A DNA stretch of 64,000 bases, taken from the NCBI GenBank assembly GCA_001464695.1, contig LNDQ01000120.1, positions 108,739-172,738 on the forward strand, in the 5' to 3' direction. A program made the translations under genes and the position numbers. Source of the DNA: Betaproteobacteria bacterium Ga0077523. Its GTDB lineage: Bacteria; Pseudomonadota; Gammaproteobacteria; Burkholderiales; Ga0077523. Of the stretch, positions 1 to 7,850 are shown piece by piece. Positions within the stretch are counted from its first letter, which is position 1, and the number at the start of each line of letters is the position of its first letter. The notes under the pieces were generated by a model. The model ran no database searches and had not been told where the DNA came from. It saw only the letters and a program-made list of their open reading frames with translations.

Positions 1-254
1 CCGTCCGCCACGGCAATGGCCAGCCCGCGCGCGGCGATCGCTGCCGTGCCCGGATTGGCGATGCCGTAGAAGTCTTCGTTCGCCTTGCCGGCACCTCGCG
101 ATGCATGACCCACGCGCACCTGCAGACCCGCTGCACCGACCGCGTTGCCGAGTCGAATGGGCCCGAGCAGCAGCGGCCGGGTCGAACTCTGTGCGGGCAC
201 CGGTACCGAGCGCAACGCGACCGTGGCCGTCACGGTGTCATCGGGCCTCGCCAT
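1..254 (-). CDS. PP2C-family protein phosphatase, N-terminal fragment (cut by window edge)
   Basis: Reading the minus strand from the ATG at 254 gives about 84 codons open to the window edge. Near residues 50-85 it has a PP2C-like start: S-R-G-x-G-K-A-N-E-D-F-Y-G, then A-A-R-G-L-A-I-A-V-A-D-G. The N-E-D and V-A-D-G pieces carry metal-binding Asp residues of PPM/PP2C phosphatases. In related betaproteobacteria such proteins are often fused to a kinase domain, but that part lies outside the window. The start overlaps the 3' end of the ybiB-like gene by 17 bases, which suggests translational coupling. The exact start is uncertain. Confidence 0.6.
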   Translation of the reverse strand, partial: MARPDDTVTATVALRSVPVPAQSSTRPLLLGPIRLGNAVGAAGLQVRVGHASRGAGKANEDFYGIANPGTAAIAARGLAIAVAD

Positions 255-1281
255 GCCGCGGCTCCGTCCCGATGCTGCGGCCACCACGACGCGGGGCGCG
301 CCCCGTCGAAAGGCCGCCGGCCTCCACCGCGGCGATGGCCTTCGCCTGATTCATGTTATCGGTGTAGCCGCACGCGTAGAGGCAGCACGCGAGCTGGTTC
401 ACGATCGGATGCGGCAGTGGCGTCTCCGCCGCCAGCGCGCGCCGGATCCATGCTGCTGTCGCATGGGCATCCACCGCCGTCAGGAGTCCATGCACCGCCT
501 TGCCCGGCCCCATCTCTTCCTCGAACAACGCGGTGCGCGTGCCGTCGGAGATCCGGTCGATCTGCGGCCGATGCAGCGCGTTCGCCACCGGCTCGCCTTC
601 GGCACTGCGCAGCAGCAAGGCATGCGCGCCGGTCGATACGAGGACCTCGGCGAGCACCTCGAGACGATCGGCCGTGGCAGCACCGACCAGTTGCACCGCT
701 TCGCCTCCGAACGGATCGATGAGCTTCGCCACCAGGTGCGGACTGGAGCGGATGCCGAGGCGGCCCTTCAACGCGAGCATCTCGGCGAGGCCGGGGCACA
801 ACACCGCGGTGGGAACGAAGGCGAGTCCTTCCTCCGACAGGGCAGTGCGAGCCGCACGCAGATTCCCCGAAGGCATGATCCCGAGCTCGCGCAGGATGTA
901 CGCAGCCGCCACGCGTCCTCCACCTTCCAGCGTGCCATGCACGAGGACTGGAATGCCCAGCCGTTGCAGCAGCAGCGCCAGCAAAGGCAGCAGGTTCGGA
1001 CTTTCGCGCGCCCCCCCGTAGGCCGGAATCACCACGGGGCGCAGTCGCTCCGCCGCGATGTCGAGCGCATAGACGCGCTCGGCGCAGGCGCGCTGGAAAC
1101 CGATCAACTCTTCCGCGGATGCCTGGCGCATCGACAGGGCCGCGAAGATCGCGCCGAGTTCCACGTCGGGAACCCCGCCGTCCAGCATCGCCGAGAACAG
1201 ATCGTGCGCCTCGGCTTCGGTGAGTCCCGGATGCTGATCGCCGCCTGCGACGATGGTCTTGAGGTACTGGGTGAAGGACAT
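238..1281 (-). CDS. ybiB: YbiB-family glycosyl transferase-fold protein (TrpD2-like)
   Basis: About 347 residues when started at the ATG at 1281 (MSFTQYLKTIVAGG...). A longer reading frame upstream looks non-coding. The sequence follows the anthranilate phosphoribosyltransferase fold: an N-terminal helical part (L-T-E-A-E-A-H-D-L-F), then V-P-V-H-G-T-L-E-G-G-G-R-V-A around residues 110-120. The family (E. coli YbiB, TrpD2) is reported to bind nucleic acid and does not make tryptophan; other trp genes are absent here. It overlaps the downstream PP2C fragment, so the two are probably one transcription unit. The C-terminal tail, rich in Arg and Gly, is atypical and may reflect a drifted stop. 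Confidence 0.8.
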   Translation of the reverse strand: MSFTQYLKTIVAGGDQHPGLTEAEAHDLFSAMLDGGVPDVELGAIFAALSMRQASAEELIGFQRACAERVYALDIAAERLRPVVIPAYGGARESPNLLPLLALLLQRLGIPVLVHGTLEGGGRVAAAYILRELGIMPSGNLRAARTALSEEGLAFVPTAVLCPGLAEMLALKGRLGIRSSPHLVAKLIDPFGGEAVQLVGAATADRLEVLAEVLVSTGAHALLLRSAEGEPVANALHRPQIDRISDGTRTALFEEEMGPGKAVHGLLTAVDAHATAAWIRRALAAETPLPHPIVNQLACCLYACGYTDNMNQAKAIAAVEAGGLSTGRAPRRGGRSIGTEPRHGEAR

Positions 1282-1540
1282 CGTGTGCGCAGTGCGGCCG
1301 ACCGTCGGCCACGCCTCCTCGAAAAGTGTTGTTCTTGCGCTTCGCCCCCGATCGAATCGCCACTGGACAACCAAACGCTTGCACGGTGTGTCAGCAACCG
1401 ATGTGCCAATGGTCATCGCGTTGCACATCAACGAGTTGAGTCTGGACACGCGCGATCGTGACCCGGTCACGCCAAGCCCCGGTGCAGACCGCGGTGCTAC
1501 CGCCCTAAGTTGGTGCGGCTTCGCTTGCCGGATCGGCCTG

Positions 1541-1590
1541 GCGCGGGCTGCCCCCAGGGGGAAGGGCCACAGGCCCGTCGGGCGGACGTC
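1541..1590 (-). repeat. Dispersed intergenic repeat, family B
   Basis: A 50-base GC-rich element lying in the 312-base gap between the ybiB-like start (1281) and the deacetylase stop (1594). Its complement resembles copies at 14971, 32926, 40252 and 56705: a run of C, then GATGGGCCTGCGGCCCTTCC-like sequence and a CCCCGGGGGG palindrome. The rest of the gap (1282-1540) shows no gene or clear promoter to me. Confidence 0.7.
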
Positions 1591-1593
1591 ATG

Positions 1594-2532
1594 TCAACGT
1601 ACGAGTAGTTCGGCGACCACGTTGTTCCAGGCCGCCGCCAGGTTGGGTCGGCTGTAACCGCCACCGCCGAAGGCCATCAGGCGGCCGTGCGCCTGGGCGT
1701 CCGCGAGCCGCCGCAGGCTGCGCGCCGCGTGAGCATGCACGGCCGGCGAGTACTCCAGGCTCGCGAGCGGGTCGCCCTTGAGTCCGTCGGCCCCGCACTG
1801 GAAGACATAGAACTCCGCCGGATGCTGCTCGAAATGCGCCTCCACCCGGCGCCAGGCCGTGAAGAACTCCAGATCCCCCGCACCGGCGGGCAGCGGCAGG
1901 TTGAGCTTCGTTCCCGCCGCTGCGCCCTTGCCTGTCTCATGCGCGTGCCCGGTGCCCGGATACAGCGACCGCCCGTCCTGGTGGATGTCGGCGAAGATCA
2001 GGTCGGGGTCGTCCTCGAAAGCGTAGAAGACCCCGTCGCCGTGATGCACGTCGATGTCGATGTAGGCCACGCGCCGCACGCCATAGGTGCGCCGCAGCGT
2101 CTCGATGACCACGCCCAGATCGTTGAAGACGCAGAAGCCCGCAGCATGGTTGCGCCCCGCGTGATGCAGGCCGCCGATCGGCTGGAAGGTGCGAAGCGCA
2201 TCGCCGCGCATGATGGTGTCGAGGCCATCCAGGGCTGCAGCCACGACGGTAGCGCTGGTGGCGTACACGGCGGGGAAAACGGGCGTGTCGCCGCTGTCGA
2301 GCAGCTTCAACCCGTCGCGTTCGGCATTCGCCACCTTGTCGACGAAGGCGCGCGTGTGGAAACGTTCGATCGCGTCGCGCGCTGCCGGCTGGGTCGGGGC
2401 ACCGACCTTCGCACGCTTGTCCAGGCCGCGCGCCTGAGTCTCGCGGAAGAATGCGCCCTGGCGATCCATGCCGAGCGGATGGCCGTCGAGAAATCCGTAG
2501 CGGCCGAGCACTTCACCGACGTAGAGGTTCAC
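1594..2532 (-). CDS. Histone deacetylase family protein (zinc amidohydrolase)
   Basis: Predicted zinc-dependent deacylase of the HDAC/AcuC/acetylpolyamine amidohydrolase superfamily, 312 residues. The GTG start at 2532 is chosen because GGAGG lies 8 bases upstream and the protein then begins just before the family's N-terminal G-H-P-L motif (residues 17-20). The frame stays open further upstream but that reading overlaps the DUF2007 gene. Visible active-site parts are H-H-A at 123-125, D-I-D-V-H-H-G-D-G at 159-167 (likely zinc ligands D161 and H163), C-G-A-D at 246-249 (zinc ligand D249) and G-G-G-G-Y ending at Y293. Substrate is unknown; acetylated small molecules or acetyl-lysine are possible. 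Confidence 0.88.
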   Translation of the reverse strand: MNLYVGEVLGRYGFLDGHPLGMDRQGAFFRETQARGLDKRAKVGAPTQPAARDAIERFHTRAFVDKVANAERDGLKLLDSGDTPVFPAVYATSATVVAAALDGLDTIMRGDALRTFQPIGGLHHAGRNHAAGFCVFNDLGVVIETLRRTYGVRRVAYIDIDVHHGDGVFYAFEDDPDLIFADIHQDGRSLYPGTGHAHETGKGAAAGTKLNLPLPAGAGDLEFFTAWRRVEAHFEQHPAEFYVFQCGADGLKGDPLASLEYSPAVHAHAARSLRRLADAQAHGRLMAFGGGGYSRPNLAAAWNNVVAELLVR

Positions 2533-2638
2533 GCGTGCATCCTCCGCTGCGAAGGTACGCCCAATTCCGAATCCGGTCGTGCATAGAGCAACAGTGCCGC
2601 GCAGCAGTTCGCGGCGGCGCCTCGACTGCAGAACGGCT

Positions 2639-2944
2639 TCAGAGGGGTGCGCCACAGTTCCAGCACAGCTCGAAGTTGCCGGGATTGCGTTCCCGGCAGG
2701 CAGCACAGAAGACATCGGCCCCGACCGCCACGGGATGCTCGAACGACCCCACGATCTCACGCGCCCGCACCATGTCGGCGGCCCGCTCGATCCAGACTTC
2801 GGGCCAGGCGTGCGTGAACGGAATCTCGCCCATGCCGCTTTGCGCGTTCTCGTTGAATACGTGGGCCTCGATGCCGGCATGCGCGAGCAACTGTCGCAGC
2901 AGATGAGCGTCGGGTAACGTGGCGGCGGAGTAAAGGCGCAGCAT
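2639..2944 (-). CDS. DUF2007-type protein with C-terminal zinc ribbon
   Basis: A 101-residue protein. The N-terminal part (L-R-L-Y-S-A-A-T-L-P-D-A-H-L-L, then I-E-A-H-V-F-N-E-N) matches the DUF2007 'putative signal transducing' fold, in which a small alpha/beta unit follows L-x-R-Q-L-L-x-x-A-G-I. The C-terminus has C-x2-C-x10-C-x2-C (C-A-A-C ... C-W-N-C-G), a zinc-ribbon arrangement. It lies 107 bases upstream of the deacetylase start in the same direction. Function is not known. Confidence 0.8.
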   Translation of the reverse strand: MLRLYSAATLPDAHLLRQLLAHAGIEAHVFNENAQSGMGEIPFTHAWPEVWIERAADMVRAREIVGSFEHPVAVGADVFCAACRERNPGNFELCWNCGAPL

Positions 2945-2993
2945 GCGAGGATTCTACGCACGCACCGGCCGGGAGGCACTCCCGCGGGCCCGC

Positions 2994-4088
2994 TCAGAAC
3001 AGCGCCATCTGCCCCGCGAGTTTCTGCGCCCGGAACTGCGAGGTGTCGAGCCCCATGCGCTCGCCGTTCAGATCGAGACGCTTGCACGCTTTCTCGAACC
3101 GCTGGGCAAGCAATTCGGCGAGCAGGCCTTGACCGCGCAAGCGCGATCCGAACTCCGGATCGTTCTCGCGGCCGGCGCGCATCTGCCGCACGCGGCTCAT
3201 CACGTGCTCGGCCTTGAGCGGATAGTGGTTCTGCAGCCAATCCTTGAACAGCTCCTTGATCTCGTAGGGCAGGCGCAGCAGCACATACCCCGCATGGCGG
3301 GCCCCCGCCTCGGCTGCGGTTTCGAGAATGCGCTCGAGGCCATCATCGGTTAGGAACGGAATGATGGGTGCCACCATCACGCCGGTCGGCACGCCGGCAT
3401 CGGCCAGGGCGCGGATCGCCTCGATGCGCCGCGTCGGGCTGCTCGCCCTCGGCTCCAGGCGGCGGGCGATGCCATGGTCGAGGGTGGTCACGCTCACGAA
3501 CACCTTCACGAGCTTCTTCCGCGCCATGGGCACCAGCAGGTCGAGATCGCGCAGCACCAGTGCATTCTTGGTGATGATCGCGAACGGGTGATCGCAGGCC
3601 GCCAGCACCTCGATGACGGAACGGGTGATGCGGTAGTCGCGCTCCACCGGTTGATACGGATCGGTGTTGGCGCCGATCGAGATCGACTCGCAGCGGTACC
3701 CGGGCTTCGCGAGTTCCTGGCGCAACAGCTCCGCCGCGTTCACCTTGGCGAACAGGCGCGTCTCGAAATCGAGGCCGGGCGACAGGTCGAGGTAGGCGTG
3801 GCTCGGCCGGGCATAACAGTAGATGCACCCGTGTTCGCAACCCCGATAGGGATTGATCGAGGTCGTGAACGGCAGGTCGGGCGATTCGTTGCGGGTCAGG
3901 ATGGAGCGCGCGCGCTCCTCCGTCACCTGGGTATCGAGCCGCGGCAGCTCTGCCTCCGGCTCCTGAGGCAACCAGCCGTCGTCCACCACCTCGCGCCGGA
4001 CCGATTCGAAACGGCCCTCCGGATTGAGTGCGGCCCCCCGGCCTTTGGCGAGGCGGGCGGCACTGCCATCGTGGGTTCTGAGCGACAT
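2994..4088 (-). CDS. PA0069-family radical SAM protein (spore-photoproduct-lyase-like)
   Basis: A 364-residue radical SAM enzyme. The iron-sulfur motif C-x3-C-x2-C is at C84, C88 and C91 (G-C-E-H-G-C-I-Y-C-Y-A-R-P), the SplB-related form. Upstream is the family's K-G-R-G-A-x-x-N-P-E-G-R-F block (residues 15-27) and S-I-N-P-Y-R-G. The family is named for P. aeruginosa PA0069. A LexA-like box abuts the start codon, so it is probably DNA-damage inducible. Its position leaves no room for a normal ribosome-binding site at this ATG, so translation may be leaderless or start slightly downstream. Reaction and substrate are not established. Confidence 0.88.
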   Translation of the reverse strand: MSLRTHDGSAARLAKGRGAALNPEGRFESVRREVVDDGWLPQEPEAELPRLDTQVTEERARSILTRNESPDLPFTTSINPYRGCEHGCIYCYARPSHAYLDLSPGLDFETRLFAKVNAAELLRQELAKPGYRCESISIGANTDPYQPVERDYRITRSVIEVLAACDHPFAIITKNALVLRDLDLLVPMARKKLVKVFVSVTTLDHGIARRLEPRASSPTRRIEAIRALADAGVPTGVMVAPIIPFLTDDGLERILETAAEAGARHAGYVLLRLPYEIKELFKDWLQNHYPLKAEHVMSRVRQMRAGRENDPEFGSRLRGQGLLAELLAQRFEKACKRLDLNGERMGLDTSQFRAQKLAGQMALF

Positions 4089-4107
4089 ACTGTATTAATA
4101 CACAGTG
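4088..4107 (-). promoter_or_regulatory. Candidate LexA (SOS) box upstream of the PA0069-type gene
   Basis: TACTGTATTAATACACAGTG contains CTGT-N8-ACAG at 4090-4105, the core of the gamma/betaproteobacterial LexA operator (consensus TACTGTATATATATACAGTA), and the ends match on the left side. It sits directly before the radical SAM start codon and is far AT-richer than its surroundings. The next gene upstream is transcribed in the same direction and ends at a hairpin, so the only sensible target is the radical SAM gene. Confidence 0.75.
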
Positions 4108-4136
4108 GAACGCCTGAACGCAAGCACCGGAAACGA

Positions 4137-4162
4137 CGAAGCCCCGCACGGGCGGGGCTTCG
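4137..4162 (-). terminator. Hairpin terminator after the esterase gene
   Basis: A perfect 11-base-pair stem (CGAAGCCCCGC / GCGGGGCTTCG) with a four-base loop, 22 bases past the stop of the esterase gene at 4185. On the minus strand it is followed by a short T-rich stretch (TCGTCGTTTCC). It separates the esterase transcript from the LexA-controlled gene. Confidence 0.7.
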
Positions 4163-4184
4163 GAAACACTGCAGCAGCGCGGGC

Positions 4185-5033
4185 TCAGCCGAGCTTCATC
4201 ATCCGGCACGCGGCCCTGAAGAGGTCCGACTTGCCGTCACCGAAGGTCTCCAGGATGCTGAAATGATTGTCTTCGGGACAGGGCACGTCCTCGGCGATGA
4301 CCGAGCCCCAGCGCGATTTCAGCAGCTGGTGCTGGTAATGGAAGCCGTCGATCTCCTTGCCCCCGACCGTCAGGTACAGCGGCGACGAAGTGGCCGGCGG
4401 CATGAACGCCGGGCTCGCCTTGAGCGCCGCGGCCTCGTCGAGGCGCGTATCGGCGTTGACCGAAGGCACCCGCATGATCTCGGTGAGGTCGTAGATGCCG
4501 CTCACCGACAGACCGCCCTGGACGATCTGGTCGGGCAGGTCCGTGCCGTAGCGTGGCCACTGGGCGGCCAGCATCATGGCCGTCAGGTGCCCGCCCGCCG
4601 AATGGCCGGCGACATACAGGGAGTTGCCCGAAGCGCCGTACCGGCTGGCGGTGCGGTACGACCAGGCGGTGGCCTTCAGCATCTGCCGGACGATCTCTTC
4701 CAGCTTGACCGAAGGGCAGAGGGCGTAATTGGGCATGGCGACCGTGACGCCCAGCTTCACGAACTCGTTGGCGATGAACGAATGATCGCGCTTGTCCAGC
4801 GACCGCCAGTAGCCGCCATGGATGAACATGAGCAGCGCCCGCGAGCGCCCTTCGGCCCGGAAGATGTCCACCTTCTCCATCGGGTGGTCGCCGTAGGCGA
4901 CGTCGAGGTCGCAGTCGAGTTCGTCGCGGGCGATCTTGGACAGGCGGCCCCACCGATCGAAATACTGCGCGAAATCGGTCACCGCCGCGCGATTGTTATA
5001 GCGCTTCTCGAATACGGCGGTTTGATCGTCCAT
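4185..5033 (-). CDS. Alpha/beta hydrolase (esterase, arylformamidase-like)
   Basis: A 282-residue hydrolase with H-G-G-Y-W at 72-76 (oxyanion-hole motif of the hormone-sensitive-lipase/kynurenine-formamidase branch) and the nucleophile elbow G-H-S-A-G-G with Ser145. A candidate catalytic His is in D-N-H-F-S-I near residue 254; the acid may be the Asp in G-K-E-I-D-G-F. The N-terminus (R-Y-N-N-R-A-A-V) resembles arylformamidase-like esterases that start E-x-x-Y-N-x-R. No tryptophan-catabolism genes are nearby, so the substrate is open. It is monocistronic by context, with a hairpin after the stop. Confidence 0.83.
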   Translation of the reverse strand: MDDQTAVFEKRYNNRAAVTDFAQYFDRWGRLSKIARDELDCDLDVAYGDHPMEKVDIFRAEGRSRALLMFIHGGYWRSLDKRDHSFIANEFVKLGVTVAMPNYALCPSVKLEEIVRQMLKATAWSYRTASRYGASGNSLYVAGHSAGGHLTAMMLAAQWPRYGTDLPDQIVQGGLSVSGIYDLTEIMRVPSVNADTRLDEAAALKASPAFMPPATSSPLYLTVGGKEIDGFHYQHQLLKSRWGSVIAEDVPCPEDNHFSILETFGDGKSDLFRAACRMMKLG

Positions 5034-5510
5034 GGCCCGGATCCCCTCGAATTCTTATAGAACTGCGGCAGTCGCGCTGCTCGGGCGCGCTGCCTTGGCG
5101 TCATCGCAAAGGCGTTATTGAACCCAATAGCCCGGGGGGCTGTCCACTCCGCCGTTCGAAAACCCTGAATAATTAGGGGAATAGCGGGGGCCTTTCATGG
5201 CCGATTCGGTGGGTGGGCGCTCGCCTCCGGGGTGACCCCGGGCCGGCTCGACCGGTTGCAGCGCCCGGTCCCGACAGCCCAGAATGCCGGCTCGCCTTCG
5301 GATCCCAAAGATGAAACGACCCCCATGCTCGCCGCTGTCGCTGGTCCACAGGGGCCCGCTTCTCAGAGCCCCTCTCCCCCCGGGAGAGGGGTTGGGGTGA
5401 GGGAGAGCGGCGACACAGGCGAGCGGCGTTTTCCCTCACCCTCGGTCCCTCTCCCGGAGGGAGACGTTTCGTGCCACGCAGGTCGCGCACCGCGCGGTGG
5501 AAAAACTGAC
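5034..5510. other. 477-base divergent intergenic region with a family A repeat
   Basis: The gap lies between the divergent starts of the esterase (5033) and sulfurtransferase (5511). It contains a family A repeat at 5369-5464, made of two facing palindromic halves around CTCTCCC-CCGGGAGAG. It also holds a GGGGTGACCCC hairpin at about 5230 and an AT-richer stretch (5165-5190) that could carry promoters. Reading frames crossing it upstream of 5511 look like repeat translation, not protein. I recognise no known riboswitch. Confidence 0.5.
5369..5464. repeat. Dispersed repeat, family A1 (paired inverted halves)
   Basis: Left half CCCCTCTCCCCCCGGGAGAG followed by GGGTTGGGGTGAGGGA; right half TCCCTCACCCTCGGTCCCTC then TCCCGGAGGGAGA. 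The halves are mirror images separated by 27 bases. The same paired layout occurs at 41244-41323 and 43257-43338. Confidence 0.85.
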
Positions 5511-6383
5511 ATGACCGCCAGCTTCAAACACCCCGAATTCATCGTCGAAACCACCTGGCTTGCCGACCGCCTGACCGACCACGGCGTGGTCGTGCTGGAT
5601 GGCACGACCCACCTGATGCCGCCCCCGCCCACCCCGTACAACGTGGTCTCGGGACGGGCCGACTTCGAGCGCGGCCACATTCCCGGGGCGCAGTTCGTGG
5701 ACATCGACAACGAGCTCTCCGACCCGGATCAGGCGCCGGGCCTGCACTTCATGCTGCCCTCCGCGGAACGGTTCGCCGCCGCCATGGGCCGGCTCGGCAT
5801 TGCGAACGACACCATGGTGGTCTGCTACGCCACGGCGAACCACTGGTGGGCCACCCGCCTGTGGTGGACGCTGCGCGTGTTCGGTCACGACCGGGCCGCA
5901 GTCCTGAATGGCGGCTTCCAGCACTGGCAGGCGGAGCACCGGCCGGTCGAGACCGGACCCGGCAAGCCACGCGCGGCCACGACGTTCAGGGCGCGGTTCC
6001 GGCCGGAACTGGTCGCCGACAAGCAAGACGTGCTGACCGCCATCGGCGCAGGCGACGTCTGCACGCTGAACGCGCTGCGGCCCGAGCAGCACGCCGGTAC
6101 CGGCGGTACCGTCTACGGCCGCCTCGGGCACATCAAGGGCAGCGTGAACGTGCCCGCGGTCAACGTGGTCGATGCGGACAACCTGTTCAAGCCGGCGGCC
6201 GAGCTGCGCAGAATGTTCGAAGGACCGCTCGCCAAGCCACGAGTCATCACCTACTGCGGCGGCGGCATCGCCGCCACCAGCACGACGCTGGTGCTGACGA
6301 TGTTCGGTCATCCGGACGTGCGCGTCTACGACGCGTCGATGTCGGAGTGGGCAATCGACCCATCGCTACCCATGGAGACGTGA
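5511..6383 (+). CDS. Sulfurtransferase with two rhodanese domains (SseA/TST-like)
   Basis: A 290-residue tandem-rhodanese protein; the start is set at the ATG at 5511 because upstream codons lie in repeat sequence. The N-terminal inactive domain has G-H-I-P-G-A-Q-F-V-D (56-65). The C-terminal domain has H-I-K-G-S-V-N-V-P and the active-site loop Y-C-G-G-G-I-A-A-T with the sulfur-carrying Cys249. The loop C-G-G-G-I-A differs from the thiosulfate-type C-R-K-G-V-T and from E. coli SseA C-G-S-G-V-T, so the donor is uncertain. It leads a plus-strand run; the next gene starts 4 bases after its stop. Confidence 0.87.
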   Translation: MTASFKHPEFIVETTWLADRLTDHGVVVLDGTTHLMPPPPTPYNVVSGRADFERGHIPGAQFVDIDNELSDPDQAPGLHFMLPSAERFAAAMGRLGIANDTMVVCYATANHWWATRLWWTLRVFGHDRAAVLNGGFQHWQAEHRPVETGPGKPRAATTFRARFRPELVADKQDVLTAIGAGDVCTLNALRPEQHAGTGGTVYGRLGHIKGSVNVPAVNVVDADNLFKPAAELRRMFEGPLAKPRVITYCGGGIAATSTTLVLTMFGHPDVRVYDASMSEWAIDPSLPMET

Positions 6384-6387
6384 TCTC

Positions 6388-7359
6388 ATGTTCGAGCAAT
6401 TCCCTGTCCGGTCCGCCGACTACGACGGCCCCGTTCTCGTCACCGGTGCCGGCGGCTGCATCGGCAGCTGGGCACTGGCGCTGCTGGTGCGCGCGGGCGT
6501 GCCGACTTTCGCGTTCGACCTGAAGGAAGACACGCGCCGGCCGAAGCTCATCATGTCCGATGCCGAGCTTGCGAAGGTGCGCTGGCTGACCGGCGACATC
6601 GCCGACACGAAGCGCGTTCGCGAAGTGATCGAGACCACCGGCGCGCGGGCCATCGTGCACCTCGCGGGATTGCAGGTGCCCTTCTGCAAGGCTGATCCGG
6701 TGGCGGGCGCGCAGGTGAACGTGGTCGGTACCGTGAACATCTTCGAGGCGGCGCGCGCTCTCGGCATCAAGCGCGTCGCCTACGCGAGTTCGATCGGCGC
6801 CCTCGGTGCCATTCCCGACAGTCCCTGGGGTGCAACCCTCTACGGCGCCTACAAGTACTGCAACGAGCAGACCGCCAAGGTCTACTGGCAGGATTGGAAG
6901 GTGCCGAGCGTGGGCTTCCGTCCCGGCGTCGTGTACGGCATCGGCCGCGATCAGGGCCAGACGTCGAAAACCACCGTGGCCCTGCTGGCCACCGTCGGCG
7001 GCAAACCCTACGACATTCCGTTCATCGGTCCGGTGTCGTGGCTGCACGCGGGCGAAGTCGCGAGCGCGTTCCTGAAAGCCGTGTCGCGCGAGCGCGAAGG
7101 TGCACCGGTGTTCGATATCAACGGCGTTTCCGAAACGGTGGAGAATTCGATCGCGCTGCTGAAGAAGATCGAGCCGGGAATGCAAGTCACCTGCTCCGGC
7201 AAGGCCCTGCCCTACCCCATGGATCTCTCCGACGATCCGCTGCGCGCGTATCTCGGCGACTACGGCCGCGTCGAACTGGAAACCGGCATGCGCGACACCC
7301 TGGCCAGCTTTCGCGCGCTCGTCGCGCGTGGGCAACTCGATCCGGCAAGCATCGCGTGA
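6388..7359 (+). CDS. NAD-dependent epimerase/dehydratase (extended SDR)
   Basis: A 323-residue extended short-chain dehydrogenase. The Rossmann motif is V-L-V-T-G-A-G-G-C-I-G-S (16-27), with L-A-G-L-Q near residue 91 and an A-S-S-I-G catalytic serine segment near 131. The catalytic pair is Y-G-A-Y-K near 152-156. Substrate is probably a nucleotide sugar or a small hydroxy compound; sequence alone does not decide. It lies 4 bases after the sulfurtransferase and its stop overlaps the GTG start of the next gene, so translation is probably coupled. Confidence 0.83.
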   Translation: MFEQFPVRSADYDGPVLVTGAGGCIGSWALALLVRAGVPTFAFDLKEDTRRPKLIMSDAELAKVRWLTGDIADTKRVREVIETTGARAIVHLAGLQVPFCKADPVAGAQVNVVGTVNIFEAARALGIKRVAYASSIGALGAIPDSPWGATLYGAYKYCNEQTAKVYWQDWKVPSVGFRPGVVYGIGRDQGQTSKTTVALLATVGGKPYDIPFIGPVSWLHAGEVASAFLKAVSREREGAPVFDINGVSETVENSIALLKKIEPGMQVTCSGKALPYPMDLSDDPLRAYLGDYGRVELETGMRDTLASFRALVARGQLDPASIA

Positions 7360-7850
7360 GAGCGTATCTGGCGCGCGCACTGCTGGCCGCACTGGTCGCA
7401 CTGGTCGCGGTCGATGCACGCGCGATCGTCGAGATCGACGAGCCCGCCCCACCGCTCAGGGGCACGCTGCTGTCGGGTGACAGATTCGATCTCGCCGCCT
7501 ACAAGGGCAAGGTGGTGCTCGTGAACTTCTACTCGAGCTACTGCCGCCATTGCGCGCTGGAGATCGGATCGATCGAGACCTATCGCGACGACATGAAGGA
7601 TCGCGGATTCGAAGTGCTCGTGATCGCGATCGACCGCGCCGCAGACAAGGACCGTGTCGCCCACGCGTTGAGCACCTACAACCTCCAGGGCGCAATGGCG
7701 GCCGAGCTCGAGGAAAGCGGCTTCGAACGCACCTATCCCACGCCCACCGCCTTCGTCATCGACCGCGAAGGCGTCGTGCGCGCCAAGCTGTGGGGCGCGA
7801 AGACGCTGCCGCGCATGCGCGAACTGATGACGCCGTTCCTCGGCAAGTGA
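7356..7850 (+). CDS. TlpA/AhpC-like thioredoxin-fold protein, exported
   Basis: A 164-residue protein starting at the GTG at 7356, which overlaps the previous stop as GTGA. Residues 1-22 form a signal peptide (L-A-R-A-L-L-A-A-L-V-A-L-V-A-V-D-A-R-A). The mature part has the redoxin layout: P-L-R-G-T-L-L-S-G, G-K-V-V-L-V-N-F-Y-S-S-Y-C-R-H-C with a C-x2-C pair (C60, C63), and the cis-Pro segment Y-P-T-P-T-A-F-V-I-D. It probably acts as a periplasmic thiol-disulfide reductase. Its link to the neighbouring sulfurtransferase (sulfur or thiol handling) is inference. Confidence 0.82.
   Translation: MRAYLARALLAALVALVAVDARAIVEIDEPAPPLRGTLLSGDRFDLAAYKGKVVLVNFYSSYCRHCALEIGSIETYRDDMKDRGFEVLVIAIDRAADKDRVAHALSTYNLQGAMAAELEESGFERTYPTPTAFVIDREGVVRAKLWGAKTLPRMRELMTPFLGK

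Noticed and set aside
145..1461. A long plus-strand open frame (438 residues) opposite ybiB
   Set aside because: It is antisense to a conserved protein, its translation is Arg/His-rich without family motifs, and long antisense frames are expected at this G+C.
1594..3240. The long version of the deacetylase frame (548 residues)
   Set aside because: The extra 236 residues overlap the DUF2007 gene and the start of the radical SAM gene; the GTG at 2532 with GGAGG matches the family N-terminus.
3474..5060. A 528-residue plus-strand frame over the radical SAM and esterase genes
   Set aside because: It covers two genes with clear catalytic motifs on the other strand and shows low-complexity Arg/His composition, so it is a shadow frame.
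5200..5340. Possible riboswitch in the leader of the sulfurtransferase gene
   Set aside because: There are hairpins (GGGGTGACCCC) but no consensus for SAM, SAH, glycine, guanidine, TPP or cobalamin elements that I can identify.
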